A DNA stretch of 64,000 nt from Lysinibacillus cavernae (GCF_009724685.1 NZ_WMEF01000001.1:682001-746000), one strand, 5' to 3'; shown: positions 23,859-33,604, counted from the stretch's first letter. Program-made: numbers and translations. Notes: a model not told the origin generated them from the sequence alone.

Positions 23859-25145
23859 TTGCCTATGAAAAGACATCTTATTATTGGTATGCATTTAGCT
23901 GTGCACGGTGATTCTGGCAAAAAAGGTGCATTGATTGAGGAACATATTGCATTTGCACAGCGTGCTGAGGCAGCCAAGTTAGATTTTGTATTTAAGGCTG
24001 ATTATTTAATAGCTCATCCAGAATTAATGGCTAAAACGAAAGGAACAGTTGGATTAGACCCTAGCTTTTTAATGGCAGCAGTCGCTAGAGAAACAAAGCA
24101 AATTGGTTTAGTTACGACAATCTCTACATCATTTACGCCACCTTATCTGATTGCGCGTCAATTACAATCATTGAATTGGATTAGTGATGGACGAGTAGGG
24201 TGGAACATCGTGACCTCTATCGATGGGGCCTACAATTTCAGTAACGAACCTATGCCTTCATCAGAGGAACGGTATGCTAAAGCAGAAGAATGTACTGAGG
24301 TTGTCAATCAGCTATGGCATAGTCATCCTTATGAATTGTTAGATACAGATGGGAATTTAGAGAAAATAAAAGAGCTTGTGAAGCCAATTGATCATGTAGG
24401 TGAGTTTTTTCAGTGTAAAGGTCCATTAAATATTCCTATGCATCCAGCAGGAGATATTCCGCTATTTCAAGCAGGTGCATCGGATGTAGGGCGTCAGTTT
24501 GCAGCAACAGTTTCGAATGCTATTTTTGCTGCGACACCGGCTATGGAAGTTGGTATTGAAATGCGTAATGATTTACGTAAACGCGCTGTTGAGATTGGAC
24601 GTTCAGCAAATGATATTCGTTTGTTACCAGGACTTTATTTCTTTATCGGTGATACATATGAGGAAGCATTAGAAATGCACCGTCAAGCACATGCATATTT
24701 AACACTTGAACGTCGTTTCAATGCTTTGGAATCAGTTATTGGCATGGATGTTCGTCATTTGGCACTGCACGATCATGTGACCATTGATATGTTGCCACCA
24801 AAAGATCAAAAAGTACGTAGTAAAACACATGCTGATTTGGTGCGTCGCTATATTATTGAAAATGAACCGACTGTTGAAGTATTGCTAGCACGTCCAGAAG
24901 TAATTGGTTCAGCTCATCTTGTAGCAATCGGCACACCACAGGATATTGTCAATCAAATCGTTACTTTTTATGAAAAGGGCGCATTGGATGGATTTATCGC
25001 TGTTCCAGGTGGTCCTGCGAAATCTTTAGATTTATTCTTTAGTGACGTACTACCAAGGTTAGTAGAACAAGGGTTATTCCGTGCTGAATATGAAGGTACC
25101 ACATTGCGCTCTCATTTAGGTTTAGATGTGCTACTACCAAATTAA
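23859..25145 (+). CDS. NtaA/SnaA-type FMN-dependent monooxygenase (luciferase-like), Fur-regulated
   Basis: A 428-aa cytoplasmic oxygenase that uses reduced FMN supplied by a separate reductase. It has the family marks LIIGMHLAVHG near the start, FVFKADYL, a central GRVGWNIVTS, the insertion after SSEERYAKAEE, PLFQAGASDVGRQFAA and a C-terminal GTPQDIVNQIVTFYEKGALDGF. NtaA, EmoA and SnaA relatives oxidise chelators such as nitrilotriacetate or EDTA, or sulfur compounds. The start is TTG at 23859 because GAGGAG lies 8 nt away; an ATG two codons later is less well placed. A Fur box covers the promoter, so the enzyme should be made in iron starvation, which suggests release of iron from a chelate. 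That role is inference. Confidence 0.9.
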   Translation: MPMKRHLIIGMHLAVHGDSGKKGALIEEHIAFAQRAEAAKLDFVFKADYLIAHPELMAKTKGTVGLDPSFLMAAVARETKQIGLVTTISTSFTPPYLIARQLQSLNWISDGRVGWNIVTSIDGAYNFSNEPMPSSEERYAKAEECTEVVNQLWHSHPYELLDTDGNLEKIKELVKPIDHVGEFFQCKGPLNIPMHPAGDIPLFQAGASDVGRQFAATVSNAIFAATPAMEVGIEMRNDLRKRAVEIGRSANDIRLLPGLYFFIGDTYEEALEMHRQAHAYLTLERRFNALESVIGMDVRHLALHDHVTIDMLPPKDQKVRSKTHADLVRRYIIENEPTVEVLLARPEVIGSAHLVAIGTPQDIVNQIVTFYEKGALDGFIAVPGGPAKSLDLFFSDVLPRLVEQGLFRAEYEGTTLRSHLGLDVLLPN

Positions 25146-25154
25146 TAGTAGAAT

Positions 25155-25198
25155 AGGGCAAAGATGTCGTTGGTATATACTTTGCCCTTTTGTTATTT
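25155..25198 (+). terminator. terminator of the monooxygenase gene
   Basis: AGGGCAAAG (25155-25163) pairs with CTTTGCCCT (25180-25188), followed by TTTTGTTATTTT. It separates two convergent genes. Confidence 0.85.
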
Positions 25199-26124
25199 TA
25201 GAAGCTCATCCGAATAGTAATAGGGTATAGGTAGGGGGATTCGGGTTGTTCTATTGTTACCCAATCATCAATATGGATAACAGGTAAGCTTGCACCCTCA
25301 TAAGTTGTTTGACCGATAGTACCTATTACTTCAATCCATGTATCTTCAGTGATAGTAGTTGCCTCAGGAAATTCTGTTAGAAAGCCCACGATACTTGCAT
25401 CAGCGACACAGTGGGTTATGAGGAATCTTGAAATAACTAATTGATTTTCCGTAAAGCTTTCTTCCTTTAAAACAAAGCCCTTTAGCTGTATTTGCTTACC
25501 TAAATAGTTTGCTAAATGCTGATTAATCTCCTCGTAATAAATCGTATAATCATCATCTGTCATTTTCAGCGTAGTTTGTTGTGCTAGTTTTTGCTTTAAT
25601 TGTTCATATTGTTTTTTTGTCATCTCCTGCTTTTCTTCTATGAGTCTAGGATCGGGATCATGCTCATCATAGATGTTTTCATCAATCGTTTCATTTGTGG
25701 TGAGATAATCCTCTATTTTTGACTTTTGACTTTGTTGTGTAAGAATGAAAGCCCCGCCTTTTTTATCAGCGATTGCAGCATCTAAAATTTTTGCAGGCAC
25801 AAAGAAGCCCGTTATAATTGGTGTCATAATAATTAAATAGGAAATTATTTTTTTTCGTGTAAAGACTGATTGACCATGGTCGTGATGTGAACAACAAGCT
25901 TGTCCAGTATCGTGACAATGCTGTGTAGTCTTTGAAAGTGAAACAACTCTTGTCAGTTGAACAAGAAACAGGATAAAAAATAAAATGCTGGCTGTTTGAC
26001 TAAGGCTTTCATATTTAGGATTAATGAATTTTGTTAGTTCCTCAGTCCAATGCAGGCTGGCAATCATAGCTGAAAAAGCGAGTAGCATAAGGGCTCTTAG
26101 CGCTTGTTGAAAGTGAAATTTCAT
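25198..26124 (-). CDS. TIGR03943-family (YcgQ/DUF1980-like) permease partner with His-rich loop
   Basis: A 308-aa membrane protein, the usual partner of the DUF318 permease encoded 11 bp upstream. Helices lie near residues 10-25, 42-60 and 93-112. The loop between helices 2 and 3 contains HCHDTGQACCSHHDHG (residues 68-83), a dense His/Cys cluster that looks like a metal-binding site. The C-terminal soluble half is an OB-like domain (IQLKGFVLKEES, CVADASIVGFL, IEVIGTI). The pair is found in many Gram-positive bacteria, its substrate is not firmly known, and the Zur box ahead of the operon points to zinc. Confidence 0.88.
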   Translation of the reverse strand: MKFHFQQALRALMLLAFSAMIASLHWTEELTKFINPKYESLSQTASILFFILFLVQLTRVVSLSKTTQHCHDTGQACCSHHDHGQSVFTRKKIISYLIIMTPIITGFFVPAKILDAAIADKKGGAFILTQQSQKSKIEDYLTTNETIDENIYDEHDPDPRLIEEKQEMTKKQYEQLKQKLAQQTTLKMTDDDYTIYYEEINQHLANYLGKQIQLKGFVLKEESFTENQLVISRFLITHCVADASIVGFLTEFPEATTITEDTWIEVIGTIGQTTYEGASLPVIHIDDWVTIEQPESPYLYPITIRMSF

Positions 26125-26135
26125 AGTTTCCCCCC

Positions 26136-27134
26136 TTAGAGATACGCTGAAAGGATCAATATACTAAAATAGACAACTGTAGCGACTAAGGCGACTAACG
26201 TTAAAACAAATTTTAAGCGAAAAACGCTCATCAACATAATGGTATTTTTCAAATCAATCATAGGGCCAAAAATGAGAAATGCAAGAATAGAAGGGGTAGA
26301 GAATATAGCGTTAAAGGATGCACCAATAAAGGCATCAGCTTCTGAGCAGAGTGAAAGAATGAAGGCTAAGCTCATCATGACCAATATAGAAGTGGATAGG
26401 CCATCTCCTATTTCTACGAGTGTTTTGGTAGATACATAGGTTTGGACAAAGGCAGCCAAAAATGCCCCGATAATTAAGTATTTGCCCATATCAAAAAATT
26501 CATCGATGGCATGTTTAAACATATTTAATAATTTTGTGATGAATGATGGTGTTTGTGTATTGATTGACGATGAAGGGGGATGTAAGGAACCTTTAAATTG
26601 AGAACCTTTAAAAAACAAACTAATAAGTAATGCTACAATAATGGCTATGACAAAGCCTATTATCATACGAAGAATGGCGATTTTAAAATTATTACCAAAG
26701 GCCATGTAGGTTGAGAGAATCACAATTGGATTAATGAGTGGACCTGTTAACATAAAGCCTATTGCTGCATGTATAGGAACTCCTTTAGCGATTAATCTTC
26801 TAACAATAGGAACTATCCCACATTCACAGGCTGGAAATAATGCTCCCACAAGACAGCTCATGATTACGGCCATTAAAGTATTCCGAGGAATCCATCTTTG
26901 AATGTGCTCCTCTGTGATGAAAATCTGAATAAAGCCTGCAATCAGTATCCCAATTAATACAAAAGGTAATGCTTCGATTAATATACTTAAAAATATCGTA
27001 TGAAGGCTGAGTAAAGAGGAAATTAGCCCTTTTAGTACTGAGAAGTTAAGTATCAGTGGTGGAAGAAAACCTACAATTAAAATGAAGATGAACCAAAAAT
27101 TAAATACATACTTAGGAATAGGAAGACGCTCCAC
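26136..27134 (-). CDS. DUF318-family (YraQ/YcgR-like) permease, Zur-regulated
   Basis: A 332-aa integral membrane protein with about eight helices. It has the family motifs LFPACECGIVPIVRRLIAKGVP (Cys-Glu-Cys in a membrane loop), GFMLTGPLINPIVI and a second half with SLCSEADAFIGASF and FGPMIDLKNTIML. The start is GTG with GGAGG at 5-nt spacing. It is the first gene of a two-gene operon with the TIGR03943 protein. The operon is preceded by a Zur-like operator that directly follows the -10 box. Transport of zinc or of a zinc-carrying compound is a reasonable inference; the family as a whole has no proven substrate. Confidence 0.88.
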   Translation of the reverse strand: MERLPIPKYVFNFWFIFILIVGFLPPLILNFSVLKGLISSLLSLHTIFLSILIEALPFVLIGILIAGFIQIFITEEHIQRWIPRNTLMAVIMSCLVGALFPACECGIVPIVRRLIAKGVPIHAAIGFMLTGPLINPIVILSTYMAFGNNFKIAILRMIIGFVIAIIVALLISLFFKGSQFKGSLHPPSSSINTQTPSFITKLLNMFKHAIDEFFDMGKYLIIGAFLAAFVQTYVSTKTLVEIGDGLSTSILVMMSLAFILSLCSEADAFIGASFNAIFSTPSILAFLIFGPMIDLKNTIMLMSVFRLKFVLTLVALVATVVYFSILILSAYL

Positions 27135-27146
27135 ATATACCTCCTT

Positions 27147-27167
27147 AAAGTGTAATGATTACGTTTT
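27147..27167 (-). promoter_or_regulatory. Zur box of the DUF318 permease operon
   Basis: The sequence AAAGTGTAATGATTACGTTTT differs from the Bacillus Zur consensus (AAATCGTAATNATTACGATTT) at three positions and keeps the central GTAATNATTAC palindrome intact. It lies directly downstream of TATATT (27173-27168, minus strand) and 12 bp before the start codon. Confidence 0.85.
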
Positions 27168-27215
27168 AATATAAGGTATGTATTAGGGCATACATGTATT
27201 ACTACCAATACGTAA

Positions 27216-27258
27216 AGAGAAAGTGAGATTTTGCTCCGTGAGCCTTTTCACTTTCTCT
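27216..27258 (-). terminator. terminator of the AraC-type regulator gene
   Basis: AGAGAAAGTGA (27216-27226) pairs with TCACTTTCTCT (27248-27258). It lies just past the regulator stop on the minus strand; the T-run is short (TTTACG), so termination may be partial. Confidence 0.65.
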
Positions 27259-27268
27259 CCACAGCAAA

Positions 27269-28468
27269 TCACTTATGAGAAAATTTATTTCTATATTGCT
27301 TAGGTGTGATACCAGTAAACTTCTTAAAGACTTTAATGAAATAGCTTTGATCTGTAAAATTAAGTAATGTACCAATGTCTAAAATGGGATAGTTTGTAAA
27401 TGTTAGTAGCTTTTTTGCCTCGTCAATCCGTTGCTGCTGCATATACTCACTAATGGAAATTCCTACTTCCTTTTTAAATAAGGAGGAAAGATAATTGGGG
27501 CTTAACTGACAAATAGCTGAAAGTTGATCTAGTGTCATTTCACCATAGAGATTATTTTCAATAAAATGGATACATGTTGTCATTGTCGCTGAATATTTTC
27601 CTACTTTAGCTCGTGATACACGGTTTGTATAATCGTAAATGGCTTCCTCCATTAAGGAAAGTATCCCGATGAGACTGCTTTGATCCTCTAGTTTTTGGAT
27701 ATAAAAATCACTTAATGTAAAGGCAGTTTCTTCATTTAATCCACCTTCAATTGCTGCACGACAAACTAGTGCGACACCTATGATCATTAAATTTTGTATA
27801 CTTCTTAAACTGTTGCGTTTTGAAAGTACGCCAAGTTCGGCTTGCTCGACAATTGAGTAGTTTAGAACCTCCGTTAATTTCTCCATACGTCCATTTTTCA
27901 CATAGTCTAACAATATTTTTTCATAGTAAAGGTTTGTATGAACAATATCGTTTCTTCTTGCATATGAAAGCTCAAGAGCGGTATTTTCTTCATGACGAAG
28001 GATAGGCTTGAGCGTTTGGTTGTGATGAATGACAGCCGTTTTAGTTAATTTTTTTTGGTAGATTGCATAATAAACAAATAAACTGATGGCTAAACATTGT
28101 TGATAATGAAGAGTTGGAATCACTTCTTCATCCTGACAGATATTTAGCATTACGCCTTCTGCTATATCTAGAGAAAGGGAAGGACCAACTACAATTGCTC
28201 CTAAATATTGATCATCCATATTCAAATTAATATAGAAGTAATTAAATTCAGCAGTAGAGAAAAAAATTGGGTAGTCATTTGAAGCCGCATGATAAGGGTA
28301 TGCTTTTAGCTGTTCCTTTAAAGAAGCGTATAAAAGACTATTTTGAAACGCTGTTGATGTATATTCAAAGATTATTTCTCCGAATGAGTCGACATAAGAG
28401 ACAGGAAGATGATGTGTTTCATAAATTAGTTGGCTTATGTATTGAAGATCGATTGTGGAAATTTTCAC
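27269..28468 (-). CDS. AraC-family transcriptional regulator
   Basis: A 399-aa regulator. The C-terminal 100 residues are the double helix-turn-helix of the AraC family: MTLDQLSAICQLSPNYLSSL (first), FKKEVGISISEYM and the conserved LLNFTDQSYFIKVFKKFTGI plus TPKQYR. The first 280 residues form a sensory part without a clear match; the order resembles YesN/PocR-type regulators. The start is GTG with GGGGTGAAG upstream. It is divergent from an SDR gene 143 bp away, which is the likely target. Confidence 0.87.
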   Translation of the reverse strand: MKISTIDLQYISQLIYETHHLPVSYVDSFGEIIFEYTSTAFQNSLLYASLKEQLKAYPYHAASNDYPIFFSTAEFNYFYINLNMDDQYLGAIVVGPSLSLDIAEGVMLNICQDEEVIPTLHYQQCLAISLFVYYAIYQKKLTKTAVIHHNQTLKPILRHEENTALELSYARRNDIVHTNLYYEKILLDYVKNGRMEKLTEVLNYSIVEQAELGVLSKRNSLRSIQNLMIIGVALVCRAAIEGGLNEETAFTLSDFYIQKLEDQSSLIGILSLMEEAIYDYTNRVSRAKVGKYSATMTTCIHFIENNLYGEMTLDQLSAICQLSPNYLSSLFKKEVGISISEYMQQQRIDEAKKLLTFTNYPILDIGTLLNFTDQSYFIKVFKKFTGITPKQYRNKFSHK

Positions 28469-28611
28469 GTTTCTTCACCCCAGTTCCTAATGATGCAATC
28501 AAAATGCATTTACAATGAGAAAGTACTATTTTGTGTAGAATAATACAATAAATTATGGAGAAGTAGCAATAAAATAGACAATGAATTCAAAAAGCTAGGG
28601 AGGAATGAAAG

Positions 28612-29370
28612 ATGGATCTTTTGAATAAAATTGCAGTTGTAACGGGAGCTGGAAGCGGCATTGGAAGAGCCAGCAGTTTGAAACTTGCTAGCAATGGTGC
28701 AAAAGTGGTTGTTGTTGATTTCAACAAAGAGACTGGGGAAGAAACAGTAAATTTGATTAAAGAGCAAGGCGGAGAAGGCATTTTCGTTCAGGCAGACGTT
28801 TCGAAAAGTGAAGATGTTCAGAAATATGTCAATGCTGCCGTTGAAACTTATGGACGTATTGATGTTTTCTTCAATAATGCAGGGGTTATTCAAAAAATTT
28901 CTCCATTAACAGAGATTGATGATTCAGAATATGATCGTATTATGTCTATCAACGTGAAAGGTGTATTCCTTGGCTTAAAACATGTTTTAAAAGTTATGGA
29001 AGGACAAGGTAGCGGCTCTATCATTAATACGGCTTCAACAGCAGGTGTTCGTAGTGAGCATAGTATGGCTGTTTATTCTGCAAGTAAGCATGCAGTAGTT
29101 GGTTTAACAAAATCTGCTTCTTTAGAGTATGTGAAAAAAGGTATTCGTATCAACGGTATTTGTCCAGGTGGAGTAGAGACAGCGTTAACAAATAGTGTAA
29201 CGACTATGTTTGAAACAGGTGGCTATATTCCGGAAGAAATTCCAAATATGAGAATGGGACGCTATGCAAAACCAGAGGAACTAGCAGAAATGGTTGTGTT
29301 CCTAGCATCTGATAAGGCAAGCTATATGACAGGCTCAATCGTGCTAGTTGACGGTGGATTAACTTTATAA
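28612..29370 (+). CDS. short-chain dehydrogenase/reductase (classical SDR)
   Basis: A 252-aa NAD(P)-dependent oxidoreductase with the classical SDR motifs: TGAGSGIGRA (residues 11-20) for cofactor, FNNAGV, the catalytic Ser in INTASTAG and the YSASK catalytic Tyr-Lys, and the C-terminal YMTGSIVLVDGGLTL. D36 in VVDFNKE suggests NAD over NADP. GGGAGG precedes the ATG. It is divergently placed from an AraC regulator, which may activate it in response to the substrate. The substrate is unknown; family members include sugar alcohol, glucose and 3-oxoacyl reductases. Confidence 0.9.
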   Translation: MDLLNKIAVVTGAGSGIGRASSLKLASNGAKVVVVDFNKETGEETVNLIKEQGGEGIFVQADVSKSEDVQKYVNAAVETYGRIDVFFNNAGVIQKISPLTEIDDSEYDRIMSINVKGVFLGLKHVLKVMEGQGSGSIINTASTAGVRSEHSMAVYSASKHAVVGLTKSASLEYVKKGIRINGICPGGVETALTNSVTTMFETGGYIPEEIPNMRMGRYAKPEELAEMVVFLASDKASYMTGSIVLVDGGLTL

Positions 29371-29378
29371 ACAACATG

Positions 29379-29413
29379 AAATCCAGTGAAAATTTCTTTC
29401 ACTGGATTTTTTC
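29379..29413 (+). terminator. terminator of the SDR gene
   Basis: A 13-bp perfect stem (29379-29391 with 29397-29409), loop of 5 nt, followed by TTTT on the plus strand. Confidence 0.92.
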
Positions 29414-29426
29414 GGGGTCATTGAAA

Positions 29427-31088
29427 TTATAATGTGAATTTCTTTAGCTCATTCATCAAAGTATCTGTCATTTCTTGAAGATCGACTATTTTTGCATTAA
29501 TTTTATTGAAGGATAGTAACTGTTCCTGAGTGGATGCCGAAATTTCTTCTGTACCAGCTGCTGTCTCTTCTGTAATCGCTGAAATATTTTCAATGGTAGT
29601 ATTTACTTGTTCGCTCATCTCATTTGTTTGCACCATTTCTTTTGTAAGATGCTGTAAATCTTGATGGATGTCGGCAATATGAGCAGCAATAGCGGCAAAT
29701 GAGTGTTCTGTTTCTACCATCGAGTGAGATTGTTCATTTGACAGTTGGTACCCTCGCTCAGCCGTAGAAAGAATGTGTGCAATACCTTCTTGAATATGGG
29801 TTACCATAGAAGAAATTAAAGTCGTTGCATTCTCCGTTTCTGTAGAGAGCTTTTTTACCTCCTCAGCTACGATGGCAAATCCTTTACCTGCTTCTCCAGC
29901 ACGTGCAGCCTCGATAGCAGCATTTAACGCTAATAGATTCGTTTGGCTGGCAATCGTGTGAACAACATTGGCCGCTCCTTCAATTTCTGAAGTAAACTGC
30001 GAAAATTGAGTTACAGCCTCTTTAATATCAATTGATGTGGTTGAAATATCCTTAGCAATGGTAGATTGTTTTTCTAATGAATACTGACCATTTTGAACTG
30101 CCTCCAGTGCCTGTTTGCCATTATTGGCTGATTGCTCACTCGTGTGCATAACGCCCTTAAATTGCTCAGCCATATTATTCATGAGGAGGGCTACTGATTG
30201 AATATCTTCTGACATCGTGTAGCTGCCCTTTGCTAATTCATCTGTAGATGTTGCGATTTGATTGCTACCTTCATGAATGTTCATCATATGGCTTGTTACA
30301 TCTTGTGTAAATAAGTTTACATCTTTTCCGATATGATCGATGGATTGCACTGTACTTTTTAAATTATTCATCATCTTTGAAAAGCTCTCTGTTAATTGAT
30401 CAATCTCATATCGACTGTTTGATTGATAGGAGAGGGTAGAGGTATCTATTGTTAGATCGCCTGTCGCTGCAGCCTGTGCACAACCTACAATCTGATTAAT
30501 AGGTTTGGTAATTCTTTGCGCAGCAACATATGAATAAATGATCGTTGCAATGATTAATAGCACACTACCTATGATCGTTGTGGTTGTTATGAAACCAATT
30601 TTTTGCTTTGTTACTTGTATCATTTCTTGATACCATTCATTCGTTTCTTTTTTGAGCAAATGCATATCGTTTAAAATGCCTTTAATTCTGATGGACTGCT
30701 TTTTAATCTCAGAGCGGTTGTTTTCTTGAAAGCCGTTTTCTGTAGCTTTTTCTAGTTGTTCGAATTTACCAGTGATTTTATCGATGATAATTTTATGATC
30801 AGGTATTTTTGAGAGAGAGGCTAATGCTTCTAAATTACTTTTTGTTTCTTGTAAAATAGCAAGAGCTTCGTTTTTATTTGCTTCGCTGTCTAAATAGGTG
30901 TAATTATTTAATGATTGGCTGGCAACAACCAAACTTTGTTCTAGCTCTTTCACTGCAAGTAAAAGTTCCGTATCATCCTGTGCTGTTGTTTGGATATTAA
31001 ATGTTTGAATGATAATAAAGCCAATCATAGCCATTGCAAGCACGATTGGTATCAGTGTGTTCATAAATAATTTTTTGCGTAATGTCAC
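29427..31088 (-). CDS. methyl-accepting chemotaxis protein (4HB-type), coupled to a BMP lipoprotein
   Basis: A 553-aa chemoreceptor. Helix 1 (about 8-30) and helix 2 (about 170-190) bracket a roughly 135-residue helical-bundle sensor domain with no PAS or Cache fold; a HAMP domain and the cytoplasmic signalling tip follow, centred on [40 protein letters not shown] (read in parts). The start is GTG and overlaps the stop of the upstream BMP lipoprotein gene (GTGA), so the two are translationally coupled. The likely role is signalling of the ligand bound by that lipoprotein to CheA/CheW. Confidence 0.92.
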   Translation of the reverse strand: MTLRKKLFMNTLIPIVLAMAMIGFIIIQTFNIQTTAQDDTELLLAVKELEQSLVVASQSLNNYTYLDSEANKNEALAILQETKSNLEALASLSKIPDHKIIIDKITGKFEQLEKATENGFQENNRSEIKKQSIRIKGILNDMHLLKKETNEWYQEMIQVTKQKIGFITTTTIIGSVLLIIATIIYSYVAAQRITKPINQIVGCAQAAATGDLTIDTSTLSYQSNSRYEIDQLTESFSKMMNNLKSTVQSIDHIGKDVNLFTQDVTSHMMNIHEGSNQIATSTDELAKGSYTMSEDIQSVALLMNNMAEQFKGVMHTSEQSANNGKQALEAVQNGQYSLEKQSTIAKDISTTSIDIKEAVTQFSQFTSEIEGAANVVHTIASQTNLLALNAAIEAARAGEAGKGFAIVAEEVKKLSTETENATTLISSMVTHIQEGIAHILSTAERGYQLSNEQSHSMVETEHSFAAIAAHIADIHQDLQHLTKEMVQTNEMSEQVNTTIENISAITEETAAGTEEISASTQEQLLSFNKINAKIVDLQEMTDTLMNELKKFTL

Positions 31089-32071
31089 TGGCCGTTCCCC
31101 TTTTCTGCAGTAACTTTTATCGTGCCTGAAATAATGTCTTCTTGTGCCTTTTTAATGGCAGCCTGTTGCTCAGCCGTCAGTTTAATAACACGAATATCTG
31201 CTAGTCCCACACCTTGATCTGCTAAACCTAATGCAAATGATTTTTCAGCAATCTTGCCATCTTCTACTAACGTTTTCACAAGTTGATAGACGGCATGATC
31301 CACATTTTTCAGCATAGAGGTAACAACTGTTTTTTCAGCAACAAAAAATTGATCGATATCAACACCTGCTGCATAAATGCCCATTTCTTCAGCCTTTTTA
31401 ATTGCTCCAAAGCCAGTGAATCCAGCTGCATGGTAAATAAAATCAACATTGTTTTTGATAAATCGAGCTGATATTGCTGCCCCAGCCTGGGTATCATCAA
31501 ATGTACCAGCATAATCACTCATAATTTCAATAGTTGGTTGTACGTAACGAGCTCCTTCGATAAAACCATTTTCAAAGTGATGTATAACGGGAGCATCTGC
31601 ACCACCAATAAAGCCAATTTTTCCAGTTTTACTTGTCATAGCAGCAACCATGCCAACTAAGAAACTACCTTCTTGTTCTTTAAAGGTAATCGAAATAATG
31701 TTGTCAACCTCAGATTGTCCATCAATCAGTATGAATTGTTGCTCAGGATTTTGTTTAGCTGTCTTTTCTAGTGCTTCTTGCACAGAGAAACCGAGAGCAA
31801 TGATGATATCATATTTTTCAGCTACAAGTTCGTTCAGCTTTTCTTCATAATTACCATCTGGGGCCTCTTTATAATCAAACAAAATACCGAGCTCGTCTCG
31901 CGCCTTTTCAAGTCCTTTAAAAGCAGAATCATTAAATGATTCATCTCCCAGTCCTGCATCAGATAGTAAAATACCTATCTTATATCCTTCATTTGATGTC
32001 TCTGTCTGTGCTGATGAACAGCCTGCGATTAACAGAGTAATCAAAAGAAAAGTAATCATTAATTTCTTCAA
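31085..32071 (-). CDS. BMP-family (BmpA/Med-like) substrate-binding lipoprotein
   Basis: A 328-aa surface lipoprotein that binds small molecules, in characterised relatives mostly nucleosides. The signal peptide [18 protein letters not shown] has the lipobox LIAGC, and the mature part has [24 protein letters not shown]-type segments [22 protein letters not shown] and [22 protein letters not shown]. The start is TTG at 32071 with GGAGG at 9-nt spacing. The next gene is not an ABC ATPase or permease but a chemoreceptor that overlaps it. It could act as an extracellular ligand-presenting protein for that receptor, or supply a transporter encoded elsewhere. Confidence 0.88.
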   Translation of the reverse strand: MKKLMITFLLITLLIAGCSSAQTETSNEGYKIGILLSDAGLGDESFNDSAFKGLEKARDELGILFDYKEAPDGNYEEKLNELVAEKYDIIIALGFSVQEALEKTAKQNPEQQFILIDGQSEVDNIISITFKEQEGSFLVGMVAAMTSKTGKIGFIGGADAPVIHHFENGFIEGARYVQPTIEIMSDYAGTFDDTQAGAAISARFIKNNVDFIYHAAGFTGFGAIKKAEEMGIYAAGVDIDQFFVAEKTVVTSMLKNVDHAVYQLVKTLVEDGKIAEKSFALGLADQGVGLADIRVIKLTAEQQAAIKKAQEDIISGTIKVTAEKGNGQ

Positions 32072-32294
32072 AATGCGTACCTCCTGTTGTTTCCTTATTT
32101 ATAAAGTATATATCGGCAAAAATTTAATATTTTTAGTCGGATGTCAGACAACGAATAAAATAAATTTCTGTATGATCTATAAGAATATATATCCAAATCT
32201 ATATACATAATAAGTTAATAATATAAAGCTAGATGACTAATCAAATAATAAATTTGTTGAAATTCCCTAGTTTTCCATGTATGTACATTAACGA

Positions 32295-32328
32295 TAAAAG
32301 CCCTACGCAATCTGCGTAGGACTTTTAT
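32295..32328. terminator. bidirectional terminator downstream of the PTS IIC gene
   Basis: CCTACGCA (32302-32309) pairs with TGCGTAGG (32313-32320), extended by AAAAG/CTTTT on both sides, so a T-run follows in either direction. It serves the minus-strand PTS operon ending at 32336. Confidence 0.85.
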
Positions 32329-32335
32329 CTAGATT

Positions 32336-33604
32336 TTAAACAGCTCCGAATAATTTTAATAAATTAATAATAATAATGCCGATAATGCCGAAATCTGAAT
32401 CGCCAAAGGTTGTTCCTTCATAGCCAATATCGCCCATAAATAGAAGGAGTATGGCTGGAATAAAACTAATTAATAAACCATTTGCAAAAGCCCCTGACAT
32501 GGCACCAATTCTACCACCTGTAGCATTTCCAAAAACGCCCGCTGCAGCACCTGTGAAGAAATGGGGAACAAGTCCAGGAACAATGACTTTTAGTCCGATA
32601 AAGGGGAGTATAAACATGGAGACAAGCCCTGCTAAAAAACTAAATATGAAACCAATAATGACCGCATTCGGTGCAAATGGAAAAATAGTTGGGCAATCTA
32701 GTGCTGGTTTTGTGTTTGGAACAAGTTTATCAGCAATGCCTTTAAAGGCAGGAATAATTTCAGCAATTAACATCCGTACACCAGCTAGAATAATATAAAC
32801 GCCTGCAGCAAATGTAATCGCTTGCATGATAGCGAAAATAATAAAGTTAGAACCAGCAGATAATTGTGCCTCAATATAGGAAGGTCCTGCGAAAAGGGCA
32901 ACAATGACAAAAAATATACTCATAGTTAAAGAGATAGCGACAGATGTATCTCGTAAAAAGCCTAGTGATTTCGGTACTTGTATGTCCTCTGTTGTTTTCG
33001 CTTTATTGCCAAAAAGCTTACCAATCTTTGCAGAAACATAATAGCCAATACTGCCAAAGTGACCGACAGCAAAATCGTCACTACCTGTTATTTGCCGAAC
33101 AGTTGGTTGTAAAATAGCAGGGAATACAACCATACAAAGACCAAGAATAATAGATCCAACGATAATAAGAGGTGTGCCACTCATACCTCCTACTGACAAT
33201 GAAGCAGCGATTAAACAAGCCATAAATAATGTATGATGCCCAGTTAAGAAGATATATTTTAATGGCGTAAATCGAGCGAGTAATAGGTTCACAATCATAC
33301 CAAATACCATGATCAGTGCAGTAGCTGTTCCAAAGTTAGTCTGAGCAGCTGCCACGATGGCCTCGTTGTTGGGAATGACTCCCTGAACTTGAAAGGCATG
33401 ATCAAACATTTTACTAAAATGATCTAATGAGCCAATCAAAACGGTTGCACCTGCACCAAGAATGACAAAGCCCATGATTGTTTTTAAGGTACCTGAAAGA
33501 ACAGTGGAGCTTGATTTCTTTTGAATAAGTAAACCAATAAATGCGAATAGGCCGACTAGTATAGCTGGTGTTCCTAAAATGTCATGCATGATAACATCTA
33601 ACAT
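32336..33604 (-). CDS. PTS system, ascorbate/galactitol-superfamily IIC component (UlaA/SgaT-like)
   Basis: A 422-aa integral membrane permease of the phosphotransferase system. Markers are the N-terminal GTPAILVGLFAFIGLLIQKK, FVILGAGATVLIGSLDHF, HHTLFMACLIAASL and the C-terminal GAAAGVFGNATGGRIGAMSGAFANGLLISF. It follows the IIB gene by 33 bp and GAGGTG precedes the ATG. The operon order is IIA, IIB, IIC. SgaT proteins take up L-ascorbate in enterics, but Gram-positive relatives can differ, and no ascorbate catabolic genes (ulaG, ulaD, ulaE, ulaF) are in the window. Confidence 0.9.
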   Translation of the reverse strand: MLDVIMHDILGTPAILVGLFAFIGLLIQKKSSSTVLSGTLKTIMGFVILGAGATVLIGSLDHFSKMFDHAFQVQGVIPNNEAIVAAAQTNFGTATALIMVFGMIVNLLLARFTPLKYIFLTGHHTLFMACLIAASLSVGGMSGTPLIIVGSIILGLCMVVFPAILQPTVRQITGSDDFAVGHFGSIGYYVSAKIGKLFGNKAKTTEDIQVPKSLGFLRDTSVAISLTMSIFFVIVALFAGPSYIEAQLSAGSNFIIFAIMQAITFAAGVYIILAGVRMLIAEIIPAFKGIADKLVPNTKPALDCPTIFPFAPNAVIIGFIFSFLAGLVSMFILPFIGLKVIVPGLVPHFFTGAAAGVFGNATGGRIGAMSGAFANGLLISFIPAILLLFMGDIGYEGTTFGDSDFGIIGIIIINLLKLFGAV

